DNA of 64,000 nt from Heligmosomoides polygyrus polygyrus (GCA_947396885.1 OX377204.1:37681686-37745685), one strand, 5' to 3'; counted from the stretch's first letter, positions 1 through 11,900 are shown. Translations and numbers: made by a program. The notes: generated by a model not told the origin, from the letters alone.

Positions 1-860
1 GAGCTGCGGAGGGCAGCGGTGAAGATTCTTCCGCCCCTACTCGTCCAGGTTTGAGTTTTTGACACAAGAGATAGTACCGTTCTGTTCAGCTCGGAAAGCT
101 CTATCGAACGGTACCAATCTCGTCCAATTGCGGGAAAAGTGATTTTTTGACAATTCCTCGTGAGGACGAGGGCGCTCGCTCTTCGCCGAGCCCGCCCGGA
201 CGATGACGTCATCGAAAGTCGACGATTTCGAAAATTGCCAAATGCTCTTGTCCAAACTTCGTTCAAATTCATCTAAGGGGTTATTTGGTGCGCTAATTAC
301 GAATCCGATGTTCGTTTTTGAAAATTCCGCTGATTTCGATAGGTTTTGGTTTTCCTTCTGGATAACTGAGGGTGGTCGGGACAGGAACACCAATTTTGCT
401 CAAACTTCCTCTAATGGCAGGGGTTATTCAGGGTGCCGAATACGATGCCGAAGTCCATTTGGTCGATTATTGCGGGAGACCACCCATACCGATAACTGAG
501 GATGGTCAGCGATCCTGACCCTACCAACCTCAAATGGCTGTAACATGCCAAAATCGGCGCAAATTTCAAAAAGGACATCGGATTCGTAATTAGCGCACCA
601 AATAACCTCCTAGATGAATTTGAATGAGGTTTGGACAAGTGCATTTGGCATTTTTCGAAATCATCGACTTTCGATGACGTCATCGTCCGGGCGGGCTCGG
701 CGAAGAGCGAGAAAAAAATCAATTTTCCCGCAATTGGACGGGATTGGTACCGTTCGATAGAGCTTTCCGAGCTGAACAGAACGGTACTATCTCTTGTGTC
801 AAAAACTCAAACCTGGACGAGTAGGGGCGGAAGAATCTTCACCGCTGCCCTCCGCAGCTC
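1..860. repeat. Large foldback (inverted-repeat) element, left edge possibly cut by the window
   Basis: Bases 1 to about 338 are the imperfect reverse complement of bases about 550 to 860; base 1 pairs with base 860. The outermost 55 bases match perfectly by eye, and similarity continues through the inner parts of the arms. The loop (about 340-550) has its own short direct repeat (ATAACTGAGGGTGGTC, again near 493 with one change). Short open frames in it lie on both strands and mirror each other, so they are not genes. The sequence after 860 is repeated after 1537, so the true element may extend past the left edge. It looks like a non-autonomous foldback or MITE-like repeat; no transposase is visible. 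Confidence 0.8.
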
Positions 861-2095
861 TAAAATGGCAGCTGGGACTAAGGCAGGTAAGGCAGCTGAA
901 GAGCTATGGGCACTTCATCGCGAAGTACCTTAGCTGATTTGATAGCCTACGTATTCGTAGGCCGCTAGCTGAGAAAATTACGGCGGTGCGAGTATGCTGG
1001 TAAACCTTGTGTGACACGATTTTTCAGTCGACCACTGTAGGAACTACATCTACAATTCACGAGCTACATCGCTGTGTTTCAGCGCACCTATTGAGCCTTC
1101 TACTGCTTACAAAATGCACAAGTTGCTGCCCGAAAGATTCAAAAGTGACAGAATTATCGCGCTCAGAACACGCCTGTGCGTCTAATTTAGCACAACAACG
1201 GTCGATGTTCTCCGCGCTCTTACTCGCCCAGATTACAGTTCTTGCTGCTAGCAGCGACACCGTTCAATTCAGCACGAAAAGCTCTATGAAACGGTACCAA
1301 ATTCGGCCAATTTCGGAAACATCGGTTTTCGATGACGTCATCGTCCGTCTGGCGCGGCCTAGAAGCCGTCTTCGATGAGAAACTGTCAAAAAATCGATGT
1401 TTTCAAAATTGGGCGAGATTGATATCGTTCGATAGGGCTTTTCGAGGTGAACAAAATGGTACCGTGGCTGGGGCTCGAAAACTCGAATATGGGCGAGTTA
1501 GGGCGGAAGAAGCATCACCACTGCCGTCCGCCGCTCTAAAATGGCAGATGGGGCTAAGGCAGTTTAGGCAGCTGCAGAGTTAGGAGCAGATCATCGTAAA
1601 GTGCCTTCGGTGCTTTACTCGTCCGCGAGTTTGCACGCCGTTAGCTCGCCTAGTGTACCCGTAGCGGTCGACCGAATTCTGAAAAATTGTGTCACACATG
1701 ACCAACCTGCATTTTCGCACCGCCATAACCTTGCCATTTCGTAAGATAATTTGCTGTGCTTTCGCGCTTTACTAGAGCATATTACTGCCTACGGAATGCA
1801 CACGTTGCAGCCAGAAAGATTGGAAGCTGACAGAGTTATCGCGCTCCGAACACGCCCGCGGTGCAATTTGCGAGCTGTCGCGCCGAGTCGATTGATAGGT
1901 TCGATCCTATATACATTGTGCACAGCGCACTCCAAAGTCTTGCCGGGACAAAGTACAGCAATTACTGAGTAGGACGGCTGAGAATTTCCCATAAAACTCC
2001 CTAAATGCTCACTCTACAAACTGTCCCCACCCCCTCGATTGATCGGTTCCATCCTATATGCATTGTTCACGGTGCACACTGAGGGGATTGCTGGC
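861..2095. repeat. Diverged second copy of the foldback family with tandem and inverted segments
   Basis: Bases 1201-1540 form a weaker palindrome related to the one at 1-860, sharing the core GATGACGTCATCGTCCG and the CGATAG-GCTT/GAGGTGAACA-type segment. The flanks are also related: 861-905 resembles 1538-1582 directly, 983-1033 resembles the reverse complement of about 1665-1725, 1090-1175 resembles 1778-1858, and 1878-1940 resembles 2033-2095. This mixture of direct and inverted relationships suggests nested or rearranged copies of one repeat family. No credible coding sequence was seen. Confidence 0.6.
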
Positions 2096-2384
2096 ATGAC
2101 AAAACACTTGATGCCATGCTTGAGATGCTCCGAGAACATGCAAGTCCTGGAATATAAGCTTCTCCAACAGCAAAAAGTCAGCTCCAGACATTTTTGACCA
2201 CCCACTGCGAAAATGGTGTAGTTTGGTGAAGTTTTATATACGGTTGTGTAGATCTCGAGGAGACGAATCGAACGGTGCCAACAGTTTCCCAAAAAACCTC
2301 AAATTATAGGAATTGTGAGCCTGCAACGGTTTTCGACGCCTTGCGGCCGACAACTCGTCCGCTGCCGCCCTTCTCAATGGAGCG

Positions 2385-2576
2385 CAAGTTTTCAATTTTG
2401 GCCGTTTTTGATCTTTCATATGAAACTTATATACCGAACGATAGAGCTCGTTCTCCTGAGCTCAAATATACTCTTGCTTTTTCAAATGGATGCCATTTTG
2501 GCGAGTTATAACAAAAAGACGCAAAAACCGCAAAAGTGCGGTTTTTTCGCCGTCTATTCAAAAGACGCGTCCGGTA
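2385..2576 (+). repeat. Dispersed repeat copy ending in a small hairpin
   Basis: Bases 2385-2530 match 20763-20900 in the same orientation, sharing CGATAGAGCTCG, TGAGCTCAAATATA and GGCGAGTTATA at equal spacing. A short hairpin with AAAACCGC and GCGGTTTT arms lies at about 2524-2551. The CGATAGAGCT...GAGCT core also occurs in the foldback elements at about 755 and 1425, so these may be branches of one family. Confidence 0.55.
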
Positions 2577-3536
2577 CTGTAGTTTATCTTCGAAATGACC
2601 TTTTATTTTGAATTATTACACGTGTCTGATTAAACAGACGGGAAAACTATCAAAAACGTTTGTCAAAATGCTTGAACGCAATTGTTACTACTGTTATGGT
2701 GACATTTTTATTTACTATTTTGCAGAAATAGAGTCCAAATCATATATTGAACAACCAGAGGTTTTTCTAACAACCTTTGCATTCGTGGAACAAAGAAAAA
2801 TGCGTAGAGCAAAAAGGTAATTAGTGTGTATGCGAGGAAGAACAGAATGTCGTCGATCTACTGCAGTTTTGATTGATGTGGAAGCCATCTCTCAACATAT
2901 TAATGGAGTAACCTTACTGATTTACTGTTGTGAGCATCTTTGCAGGCTGCCAAATAACTGTGCGCAGTACATATTTCTGCCGGAGCTACATCGCTGATTC
3001 AACCTCTAGACGTTTTTTCCTCTGCCGTTGAAAAACGATACGAAAAGAGTCAGGTCGTTGGCCACGGCAAATAGAGTGGAGTTCAATATTACCCAAAGAG
3101 ACAACCTACTGAAGGTTCTATCTCAGATTTACCGTATGCTTTGTGCCCCTAGGTTTCCAAACTTTCTGAAATACTCATGGCACAGGGCAGGCTTCACTGA
3201 TGATCACTCAGGTGTTTCGTCCCTCCTGAATATTTGTTTGATCCTGCTACAATTGACTGTCTTGTTGATGGTTGCAGAGAAGCTGCTTGTTCAAGATGTG
3301 CAGTGTGTGATGCTTCACACATTTTTTGGCTTTGTTCCACGAACGCCAAGATTGTTAGAAACACCTCCAGTTGTTCATAATGAGATTTGGACTCTGTCTT
3401 GCAGAATAGTAAATAAAAATGTCATCAGTTTTTTGTCTTCGAGCATTTTTACAAACGTGTATGGTAGTCTCCCCGGTTATTTAATCACACACGTGTCATA
3501 ATTCAGAACAAAAGGTCATTTCGAGGATAAATTATG
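2577..3536. mobile_element. Decayed DNA transposon with about 230-bp terminal inverted repeats
   Basis: Bases 2577 to about 2815 are an imperfect inverted repeat of about 3318-3536; the outer ends both carry TTATC(T/C)TCGAAATGACCTTTT and CACGTGT. The interior contains the broken C-terminal part of a DDE transposase on the plus strand (2930-3215). Long TIRs plus an internal DDE remnant point to a pogo/Tigger-like or similar Tc1-superfamily element. No clear target-site duplication was found. Several stops and at least one frameshift show that the element is dead. Confidence 0.65.
2930..3215 (+). pseudogene. Pogo/Tigger/Jerky-type DDE transposase remnant
   Basis: Translation gives YIFLPEL, then after a one-base shift ATSLIQPLDVFSSAV, then back in the first frame NFLKYSWHRAGFTDDHSG. 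The pattern LP-x(n)-TSLIQPLDV matches the segment around the second catalytic aspartate of DDE_1 transposases (LPP-TTH-L-QPLDV-F), and the FLK-W--AF(T) stretch matches the usual C-terminal extension of that family. Family membership is inferred from these motifs only. Frameshift and stops near 2990-3010 make it non-functional. It sits between the inverted repeats at 2577-2815 and 3318-3536. Confidence 0.55.
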
Positions 3537-4008
3537 ATTTGCGAAAAACCGGTGGCGATGATGACCGAACCAACGACCACGTACCTGACGAGCAGGAGGA
3601 GCACTACCCTTGCGCCGCCGCCGCAGATGGGTTGGCCTTCCTATGGAGCCCTGATGACTTACCACTCCCGAGCCAGCTGTGTCGCACGGCAAGCCTGTGG
3701 TAAAGCCACCCGATTTTGACAGGCCCTAATTCGCTCAGAGATTTCATTTTGCGATTTTGACACCCATATTCGTAATCAGCATTTCGAGCTCTTTCTAGTG
3801 ATCCTGGTCACAACTTAAAGTTCCATGGGAGGTCGAAACCCTTCCCTGGTTAACATCAATAGTTCCGGCCAGGGTGTGCGTAAATGAAATTTGAAATGTC
3901 GCAACTCGTAAATCGTCATTACGGAAAAATCGACGTAAATCCCAAGTCATAAGCGATAAACCGTGGGAGTTACCTGACGTGCAGCGCAATACAACTGAAT
4001 TTTTATAC

Positions 4009-4645
4009 AGGGTGTGCCAAAATAACGGCTTGAGAGTTCGGTGTTCTCCTGTGCAAACGCATCAACCCGCAACACTACGGCAATGGCGCCAATTGTTTCG
4101 GCACATTTTTTTGCACCCGTAAGTTTCCTCCGAGTTCAATTTGGAGTCACCAACCGTCTCCTGCATAATGTCAAACTAAAGAACCACAATTTTGGAACTC
4201 CGTCGTCGAGGAATGCGTCAGAGTGACATCGTTCATCTGCTCGGTGTCGCTTAAACGACTGTTTCCAAAGCAATAATACGGTACAAGGAGCTGGGTCATG
4301 AAGGGCCAGGTCGAGGATGTAAGTGCGCCATCAACACGTCCCGAATACGGAAAATCTTCAAGAAGCGAGATGACCGAAATCCGAAGACTTCCATGAGGAA
4401 GATCGCTCGAGACATCGTTGTCAGCCCCTCTTCACTGCGTCGTGTAGCGAAAGAGAAACTAGGTATGAAACCCTACAGGACCCAAAAAGACCAGCTTCTA
4501 ACGGACAAGAACAAGCGCGAACGGTTTTTTCGATTTCGCCAACTAAGGGTGCGGGCCGCAGGTCAAGGATGGGAACGGATACTCTTTCATTTTCAAAATT
4601 TAACAGAAAATCTGTCACGGTGTGGACTAGTCCCAAAATCTTATC
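4009..4645 (+). mobile_element. Tc1/mariner-like element, 5' part only
   Basis: A mariner/Tc1-like terminus (ACAGGGTGTGCCAAAATAAC) begins at about 4009 and is followed by the N-terminal half of a transposase. The 3' half and right terminus are not recognisable, so the copy is truncated or heavily decayed. It is close in type to the better preserved element at 46903-48156, whose ends begin CAGGGTGCACAAAAATTACC. Confidence 0.55.
4183..4600 (+). pseudogene. Tc1/mariner transposase N-terminal remnant (helix-turn-helix part)
   Basis: One frame reads ILELRRRGMRQSDIVHLLGVA, a TAA stop, then TTVSKAIIRYKELGHEG, followed by ARDIVVSPSSLRRVAKEKLG and MKPYRTQKDQLLTDKNKRER, ending near GQGWERILF. This is the usual order of an IS630-Tc1-mariner transposase: a first helix-turn-helix (sensing Q-D-I/V-LGV followed by VSKAI-RYKELG), a GRP-rich linker, a second helix-turn-helix with KIARDI-VS-SSLRRV, then a LGMKPY--QK-QLLTD motif just before the catalytic domain. 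The expected TDEK motif after WERILF is missing or shifted. The in-frame stop and lack of a DDE core make it a pseudogene. Confidence 0.75.
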
Positions 4646-4849
4646 TAAAATCTAAAATATATATAACGTCATACATACGAGAATATTTAGAATATAGTAG
4701 ATGTGGTCTCGATTGGAGTGGCCCACGATCTCCGTGACTCGCACCGGTCGTTGCGACTGAGCTCTTTTTCCGCTTTCGTTTTAAGAACTTTCTGGGGAAC
4801 GCAGTCACGAGAGGAGAGTCCACGGTCTTCTACCTTAACCCGCAAGGCC

Positions 4850-4975
4850 CCCAAGGATCCACCTCCGAAGCAATCAAATTCTGACCTCCACTAGAAGAGG
4901 GTAATGTTGGTGGAAGTCCAAGGGAATGCTCTACCACGAGTTCCTTGAAGCCGGCAACTACAAAAGTTGAGTGAG
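4850..4975 (+). pseudogene. Mariner transposase catalytic-core fragment
   Basis: Two frames together read KQSNSDLH-KRVM and then CWWKSKGMLYHEFLEAGNYK, matching the mariner segment P-K--LHPKKVMLCVWWD-KG(I/M)-YYE-L--G that lies between the first and second catalytic aspartates. It is a different mariner subfamily from the remnant just upstream (4183-4600). Frameshifts are present and no DDE triad can be assembled. It may have its own ends (AGGGTGCG at about 4549 and CGCACCCT at about 5245), but this is only suggestive. Confidence 0.55.
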
Positions 4976-5324
4976 GTCACGCAGCGGAAACACCCCGAGG
5001 GAGGAACGCCTACTTTCTTCACGACTATCCCACAGATGTCTCGCCAGAAGTTTTAGAAAAGTTCAGTTGAACTCGAAAAGAGCGCAGATGACTGGGAGTC
5101 CTCAGTCATGGTGCCACATCAGAACATTTAAAAACTTCGCTGAATCAACACATCACATCATTTGGAAGTCAGTTGCCCGTAGATCGATAACATACGAAAA
5201 TTTACGATTTACGTCTCAAAATGTCGTAAATCGCAAATCGTAAATACGCACCCTCTGCTTCCGGCACAGGGAAATAATACCATGCTCCTCAGCGCCACTC
5301 CCAAAAACGTCATATGAGACCTGC

Positions 5325-5690
5325 ATGAGCTTTGCAGAGAAAAGGAAACAAAGAAATACGCAGACATCTGCGCCATCTACGCTTCGCTGACGACGTCGCG
5401 CTCATAACAGCATGCGGAAGCATTGGACTACAGCTGAATCTTACGAAGAAGGTGTTTGTTAGGAACGGAAAAGTTTCTGATGTCCCGTTCACACCAGACG
5501 AAACTGTCGTTTAAGACGGCCTGGTTGGGAAGTCAACAACAGTAACCACCTAGTGCTGCGCAGGAGAAGGCGGCCAGCTTGGGGTTGCCAGGACTTCGAA
5601 GAGCTAGTGAAAAAGACGAAGAACGCCCCGCTACTCACCGGCAATGCTCAGAGCGACACGATTCACGCAGGAAAGAGAAGGTGTGAGGTT
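5325..5690 (+). pseudogene. RTE-type LINE reverse transcriptase fragment
   Basis: The plus strand reads HLRHLRFADDVALIT, the YADD-box (motif C) of a LINE reverse transcriptase, then GLQLNLTKKVFVRNGKVSD, then after a shift REVNNSNHLVLRRRRRPAWG and FEELVKKTKNAPLLTG. This order (FADD box, L-LN-TKT-F, GREVN----L--E--RRRRAAWG, V-K-TK---LRA) is typical of RTE elements and matches the region missing from the longer RTE copy at 23.5-26.4 kb. Residues between FADDVALIT and GLQLN are deleted. The fragment is truncated at both ends. Confidence 0.7.
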
Positions 5691-5699
5691 TCCCTCATC

Positions 5700-8600
5700 G
5701 TTGACGTTCGAAGACCGTAAACTTGCTCGCTTGAGCGAAGTCCGAGTGACGGCTTCTAATTCCAGTTCTAATTCTATTAGGTCCACTGCAGTAAACTAAA
5801 TCTGCGGTAGAAACTAGACAAAAACCGCGGTAACTGGCATAAAGCCGAATGGATGCAAACATTTGGAGGACCACGACGGTGCGAGCGGAGACCTCGCGAC
5901 AGGGCTGAGGAGTGGTGTTTTTCTCAATATTGCAGAGAAGTCAACGCAGACAAAAGGAATTGAGTAAGAAAACACTGACTAAGAGCGAACCCGAACAGGC
6001 AAAATCGCCTGTTATCGGCAGAGTCTATGCAAACAAATGTGAGGACGGCGGTGGTGGCGGAGGTTGGCGAAGAAACAGCTGATCGGATGGAAAATTCGGG
6101 CAAAGTAAACGGCTCGCTCGCCACATTGTGCAGTGCAAGAGACGTATGGAGAGGTTGCAGACCAGTGGAGGGGAGGAACTGCTGCGGAGCGGCTGACAGC
6201 GACATGGAGCCTTTTCCCGGAAAGAAGCAAAGGACCGGCTGAGCCCATGAGACAAGGTGAGGTTGAAAACTGACTACGAGAGGATCCACACCGGCAGGTT
6301 GGTGAATCGCAGTGGATGGACGTGTAGAGACGACAGAGTCTGACTTTTAGTGCTAAACCAGGGGCAGTGAGGGTGTCTGGGACATTCCATAGCTTAAGCG
6401 GCTACGCTTTCGTTCGTCTTGCCAATCGACCGTTCGGTTCTCGCCGTCCTTCCCTCCCTCCCCCTTGCTTCCACTCTGCCCTTCCGTCACAGACCCTCCT
6501 GCAGCGAACGGCGTTTTTTGCCGCCATCGCTGCTGCAGGCCTATGGGTTTTCGCATCGTTCTGGGGGCTGCGCCGCTGCGGTCTGCGTGCTGACCTCAGC
6601 AAAAAGCTCCTACTGCTGATGCTGCTGATAGCGGCATGAGGGCCGTCCACCGTAGACCACCGACTGATTACCGAGCGACCGAGGAGAAATCTTTCCGAAA
6701 CTCTGAACGATTCGAGGAGAGTGCACGACAGAGCGATTGGGAACGCCTCCGAGTCACATGAAGTGTGAATGAGAAAGCCCGCACATGGCCTTGGTACATA
6801 TGAGGGAACTGCGCCGACAAAAACGCCCGCAAGTAAGTGAATGAGTCGTGTTCTCGCCCAGGAAGACGTTCCGACGAGCCACCATCGCGGTAAGGGAAGC
6901 AGGGAACCTCCTCAGAGAATAGCAGCTGTAGAAAGTGTTCGATCTTTGTTACTGCAGTCGCGAGCCCTGAATAAGTGCAGCAAAGTAATGGGGAAAAAGC
7001 GACGGGTCAAACAGACAGAGGAGACAAATGACCGGAGCAAAAGGTCAACTGCAACGGCAAAACAGATCCAGAATTCGATGAATTCGAGAACGGGCACGTA
7101 ATACTAACGACAGAACTGTTTTGTAGAATGGATACGCTTCTCTCACAATGGATGCAGCGACACCAACACCAACCAATCCGATAGAAGGATCGGAGCTGGC
7201 AGAGCTCATGTGCCCCCTTACTGCGATGGGCACGAGCAGAGGGCTTCTACATGAACTGAGGGATAAATCAAGTGCTCTAAAAGCTCAGCTGGAGCTTGTG
7301 GTGCAGTCAGTCTGCACCGAGAAAAAATCACAGTGTTGCCGTACACATCGAATAGGTTTGAGGTTCGGTTCACAACTAGATCAACCTCCCTCCAGCTAAA
7401 ACTTCTTTCCCTCTGGAGTCACTATGACAATAGCAGACGAGTGTCGGAAGAAAATATTGACTTCCACATACCTAGTCAACGCAAGTCTTTGCTCGACAGG
7501 AGGAGGCATCAAAAATCGACTTCGGGATGCCTCGTAGAAATGCAGTGTGTTCGAAACGCATTCGAAAAAGAAATTAATTAGCGCCATGCTAAGCAATAGA
7601 GGGAAAGTTTTTCAATCATGATAATTCAAATTTTAAAAAAAGATGCGGAAGAACCAAGCATTTCTTCGTATTATTTATAGCGACCAAAAGAAGTCGCACA
7701 GGACGCATGCAAGGCTTTCAAGATCGTTAGATGAAGGCGGGCGTCGCTCAAATCCTGGTTGAGGTGTGCTACGCATTCAGTCTTTTCTGCACATTCAACA
7801 CACCTTGAATGAGCACTTCACCTCACTTGCAAACACTGACTTGCAAAAAATGGCAGGGAATTTGATGGACGGAGAACACTATGCTTTCTAGCTCCCAGGC
7901 AATCTTTGTAAGCATTCACCGACCCTGGGGGATGAAGATCACAGGTGAGCGCCAGTCGAATCCAAGATTGACTCCGTGCAAGCGTGGGCCAAACCGCTCT
8001 GCTCAATTTAAGAAACTCAACTCCCTCCTCGGTGTCAAATTTTCCTGAAAGCATGGCTAGGCTTTGCTTTAAACGCCAACTAAAAAGCTTCTAATGGTCT
8101 GCGCGTTTCCATCCTTACGGTTTTGCAGGACTTGACCTTCTAAGGCGATTCAAAAGAAGTGCACCCTTGAAATTCAATCAGTCACTAAATGAGAAAATGA
8201 GTGAATACGCGAAGGACACGAGTCGATCACGGCTCGTGCTCACGCGGCGTCGGTTGCTCCCCATGATCAGCCAGGCATATCGCCCATTCAATTGTGTCGT
8301 AAAGGATAACTTGCTACTAAGCCAACTGCTAGCCGCTGCGATTCACTGAACGGACCTGTTATGCATTCGATCCATCTTCTGCGACTGCATAACCTACGCC
8401 AGATGTTGGTTGGTAGGTGTATTTTGGTGTGTTTGCGGCATTTCATCATCATCATTTCATAGTTTTGCGAAAGCAGCTGAGCCTGTTGAAAATGCACTTT
8501 CAAGCTTGGTTCCATGCCAAAGAAACTAGAAAGCCTCGCATGAACGCGTCAAAAGGCAAAACTAACAATAAGGTCTCCAACAGTCGAAACATGCAACGAG

Positions 8601-9540
8601 GGCCTCAAAAAATGGCACAAGAGGGCACTTGATCAAACAAAGTTGAAACTAATAAGTGAAAGCACCACTGTGTATGTGGGGATTGGGAATCTGATTTTTT
8701 CTACGGTTATATGGGGTCATTATTATAGTGCTTTTTAAACGCAAAGAATAATGGGACAATGACTAGGTCTGCTGAGCAGCCTTATCAGGGTGTTTGCTGA
8801 AGTGATGTCTAATCAGCGACTGATCGTCGCAGTACGAGAATGCTTAAGCTTTCTCCTGGCAAAGTGTGCTGCGAACAAACACGGCCCACGGTTTGAAGAC
8901 CATGAGCGTTAGATGCAAAATGAGTATCAGCTATTGGGCTCGGAAAAGCCTTGTCTGTAATCACAGGGGCTCTCGTAAGAATAATCGTATGTCTTGCCCT
9001 GCTGAGCTGCTGTCGGTTACATGCAAATAAAGGGCGACGTTAGTTGATTCGGTTGTAGTAGGCGCCATGCAACGTGAAGTTAGATGGTTGCAAAAGCCTT
9101 GAATGTCTGGGATCTGCAATGGCATGAGTGGACAGCAGGGATGAGCTGATTACCCGCTAACTATTCCCACTGAACAGCTCTGAGGAGTTCGGCTATCCGT
9201 TTTGTTTTTCGTTATTCGTTAATTTTTGGGCCGCATAATGAGCAACAATTCAACCAACTTCTAAGGCTTGGACATTCTGTTATTATCAATATTATAAGAT
9301 CTGTGTGGAATATTCTCTATAATAAAGAGAAGGATTATGACGAACAGTAGCAGAACCCAAAATGTTTAGGTGGGGATTTCCTCACTTGACAGGAGGCTAC
9401 GCAGCTAAAGCAAAGGCTAATTTCGCTTATCTCCACGATTGAGTACTAACCGTAAGCATAGGGTTATCTAGATCAATCTAGCCTTCCAAACGTCTGTGGG
9501 CGATAAATTTGAACCAGACACATATAAGACACATTTCACA
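5700..9540. other. No supportable gene; unassigned sequence
   Basis: Only short open frames without recognisable domains occur here. A GC-richer stretch (about 6020-6640) gives mirror-image frames on both strands, as expected from composition alone. A plus-strand frame at 7148-7399 has an amphipathic LHELRDKSSALKAQLELV segment, but I see no splice sites or family match that would support calling it. Confidence 0.6.
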
Positions 9541-9544
9541 CAAA

Positions 9545-9665
9545 GTCATCTATCCACTGGCCACTGCAAGTCAATGCGTTGACCATGTACGCATTCAAAC
9601 CGCCTCCACGACGTCACTTATTGTTAGAGGCGTGGTGTGTCCCAACCCTATCAAATTCGGCCTTA
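9545..9665 (+). repeat. About 110-bp dispersed repeat, copy 1
   Basis: This copy shares the order GGCCACTGCAAGTCA, ACGCATTCAAACCGCCTCC, a GTGG-GTGTCCC-type segment and AATTCGGCC-like end with copies at 37600-37715, 55960-56060 and 56374-56490, all in the same orientation. It has no coding capacity, and its origin (SINE, MITE or solo fragment) is unknown. Confidence 0.5.
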
Positions 9666-9669
9666 TTCC

Positions 9670-10688
9670 ATGGGTGATGGTATCATTTTAGTGCCAGAAT
9701 CTCGCAAAGCGTCGAGTAAATGCCGCAGTTAGTTACGAGCACGATTAAAAAAGGGAAGAGAATTGACGTAGAAAATAGAGGAAACGGCACATTCACAACA
9801 AGTTAACTAATTTTGTAGGATTGATTTCTTGAAACCATTTTGTGCCCGCTTTTCACCGAGTAGATATGCGCCTGCAATGCAGGAGCATAGACCCATACCT
9901 CTTGAAAGTCTGAATGCTATACATAGTTAGATTAAAAAATATGAAACTGTTCATGATCTACTTTAGAATGCAGAAACATGCAGATTGATTTTGGTCAGTA
10001 GATTGTCCACCGAAATTTCTTAAGCTATACTGCGAACTGGTCAATCAAGCACTGGGAGGATGAAAGGATGTGCGTCGATGTGAAACAGTTAAACGATCGA
10101 TTGTCGTTAAAATGTTGGGCTGCTGTTGGAAATAGTAGTGTCCTCGGCAAGCTGCGGAAGCTCGTCCGCTGCTCGGGGTTCACTTGCAGCCGCCTTATCA
10201 GAGCCTGAAAAAAGCAAGAGAGAACGGATGAACTACTCGTCCAATCATCACTTCCTTCACTTTGTAACAAAAGTTGATGGAAAGAGGAGAGGCTGGATAA
10301 GTAAAGTAACTCGACTGATCCTACGGAAGCAGCCGAAAACCGACTGAGTGAGGAGCGGGTGTGAGGAGGGATGGATCTAATTTGTTTACACCTAACCTCT
10401 GAAACTGCTGTGACTAGAGAAGATCCGTGGACGAGACTTTTGTATTTTCAGGGTTACGAGGACGTTCATGCCGAAAGCGTGGCCGAGTCCGCATAACAGT
10501 CTTGGTTCCACAGCTTGATGATCTCGTTAATAATCTCTGTTGATAAACGTAGTGGCAGGTCATCGATCCCAGAGGAATGAGAGTTTTGGTAGGCATGGGC
10601 ACAACAGACCGTGAAGTCGATTCGGAGAGTACATTGGAAGTTTGTTATTCATTAAATACCAAAGTGCGTAAACAACTATTAAACAACT
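9670..10688. other. No supportable gene
   Basis: Nothing recognisable on either strand. A small direct duplication (AAACAACTAT twice, 10671-10690) abuts the left end of the mariner that follows. Confidence 0.5.
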
Positions 10689-10689
10689 A

Positions 10690-11900
10690 TTAGGCTGTCG
10701 CAAAATTAATCTCCGTTTCGTGGTATGTATAAATAAATAGTTTTTTACCCTAACTCGTTCCATCTCAGGGAAAGCCACGCATAGATGGTTTCCTGCTCTT
10801 TCAGAAAACATATGTGGATGTCGCCCTAATTTTCTGGCCGACTTTTTCCAGAGCTCCGTAAAATCATGAACCGACGTCACTTTCGAGTCATCATGCTTTA
10901 CGAATTTCAATTGCGACATTCTGCAGCAGAGGTACCCCATAACTTTAGCAGCGCTTTTTGGACGGACTGTCTTTGCAAACAAACGGTGAGGGTCTGCTTC
11001 GAAAGATTTGCTTCTGGCGATTATGATCTAGAAGAAAAACCGGGACGCGGGTGTAGGTCGTCGTTTGACGATGAAGTTTTGAGGAGAGCCGTCGAAGCAA
11101 ATCCGGAGACGAATACACATGCGTTAGCAGACGACCTTGGCGTACATCATAGCACGATAGTAAGACACTTGGAGAAAATCGGCAAGGTGAAGAAGATGAC
11201 GAAGTGGATGCCTCATGAGCTAACCGATGAGCAGCGTCCGGCACGTTTCGACACTTGCTCCAATCCGCTAGTTCGATTTAAAATGAGCCTCTTGTAAGCC
11301 GTATTATAAATGTAAATGAAAAATGAGTCGTTTAGGATAACAGAAAGCGGGGATTTGTCTGGGTAGATAAGGATGCTCCTCCAACATCCTTTCGTAATCC
11401 TGACCTTCACCCTAAAAAAGTTATGCTCACTTTGTGACGGTGTTGTAAAAGTGTAATCCATTACAGCTTTTTGCAACCTGGCCAGGCAGTCACAGCGGTG
11501 TCTTACTCCTGTGATTTAGACCAAATATGTGAGAAGTTGTAAAAGTTGTGGCTGTGATGAGTAAAGGAGGGCCGCTCCTCTTGCAGGACAACGCAAGGCC
11601 ACACACTTCACAAATCACTCGGCGAAAATTGAATCATTTAGGTATCGAAGTTCTCCCTCACCCGCCATATTCTTCCGACATTTCCCCACTGAATATCACT
11701 TTTTCCGAGCTCTTGATTTTCATTTGCGTCAGAAACAATTCACTAATTTGGCCGATGTTGAATCTGCCCTCCTGATTTCGGTAATTCCTGTGATCTCAGT
11801 TTTTATTGCTAAGGATTAGATTCATTATCCCTTCGCTGGCAAAATGTATAAATTCTGGGGGATCTTACTGCGATTATTGAAGTTGTGTTTAACCTGAGTT
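10690..11900 (+). mobile_element. Decayed mariner element (SETMAR/cecropia-like)
   Basis: The left end begins TTAGGCTGTCGCAAAATTAA after a TA dinucleotide at 10688-10689, the form expected for a mariner terminal repeat. The transposase remnant runs from 10866 to about 11880 on the plus strand. The right terminus is eroded; TTTAACCTGA near 11890 may be its remains. A length near 1.2 kb fits the family. Confidence 0.75.
10866..11880 (+). pseudogene. Mariner transposase pseudogene
   Basis: The N-terminal 120 or so residues are well kept: HFRVIMLYEFQLRHSAAE, TVRVCFERFASGDYDLEEKP GRG, a second helix-turn-helix with LADDLGVHHSTIVRHLEKIG, and KWMPHELTDEQ, the WVPHELT-type linker of mariners. The central part (about 11290-11540) has lost recognisable sequence, including the first catalytic Asp region. 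The C-terminal core reappears as LLQDNARPHTSQITRRKLN and IEVLPHPPYSSDISPL. A one-base shift then gives EYHFFRALDFHLRQKQFTN and LADVESALLIS. The third catalytic position, normally D in SP-D--P-DYH(F/L)F, reads E here, so the D34D triad is broken as well as the frame. Confidence 0.85.

Noticed and set aside
4549..5252. Complete small mariner bounded by AGGGTGCG and CGCACCCT
   Set aside because: Eight-base ends are too short to trust, and the reading frame upstream seems to continue through 4549.
7148..7581. Possible coiled-coil protein (LHELRDKSSALKAQLELV)
   Set aside because: Plausible helix but the frame breaks near 7400 and there are no splice sites or homology I can name.
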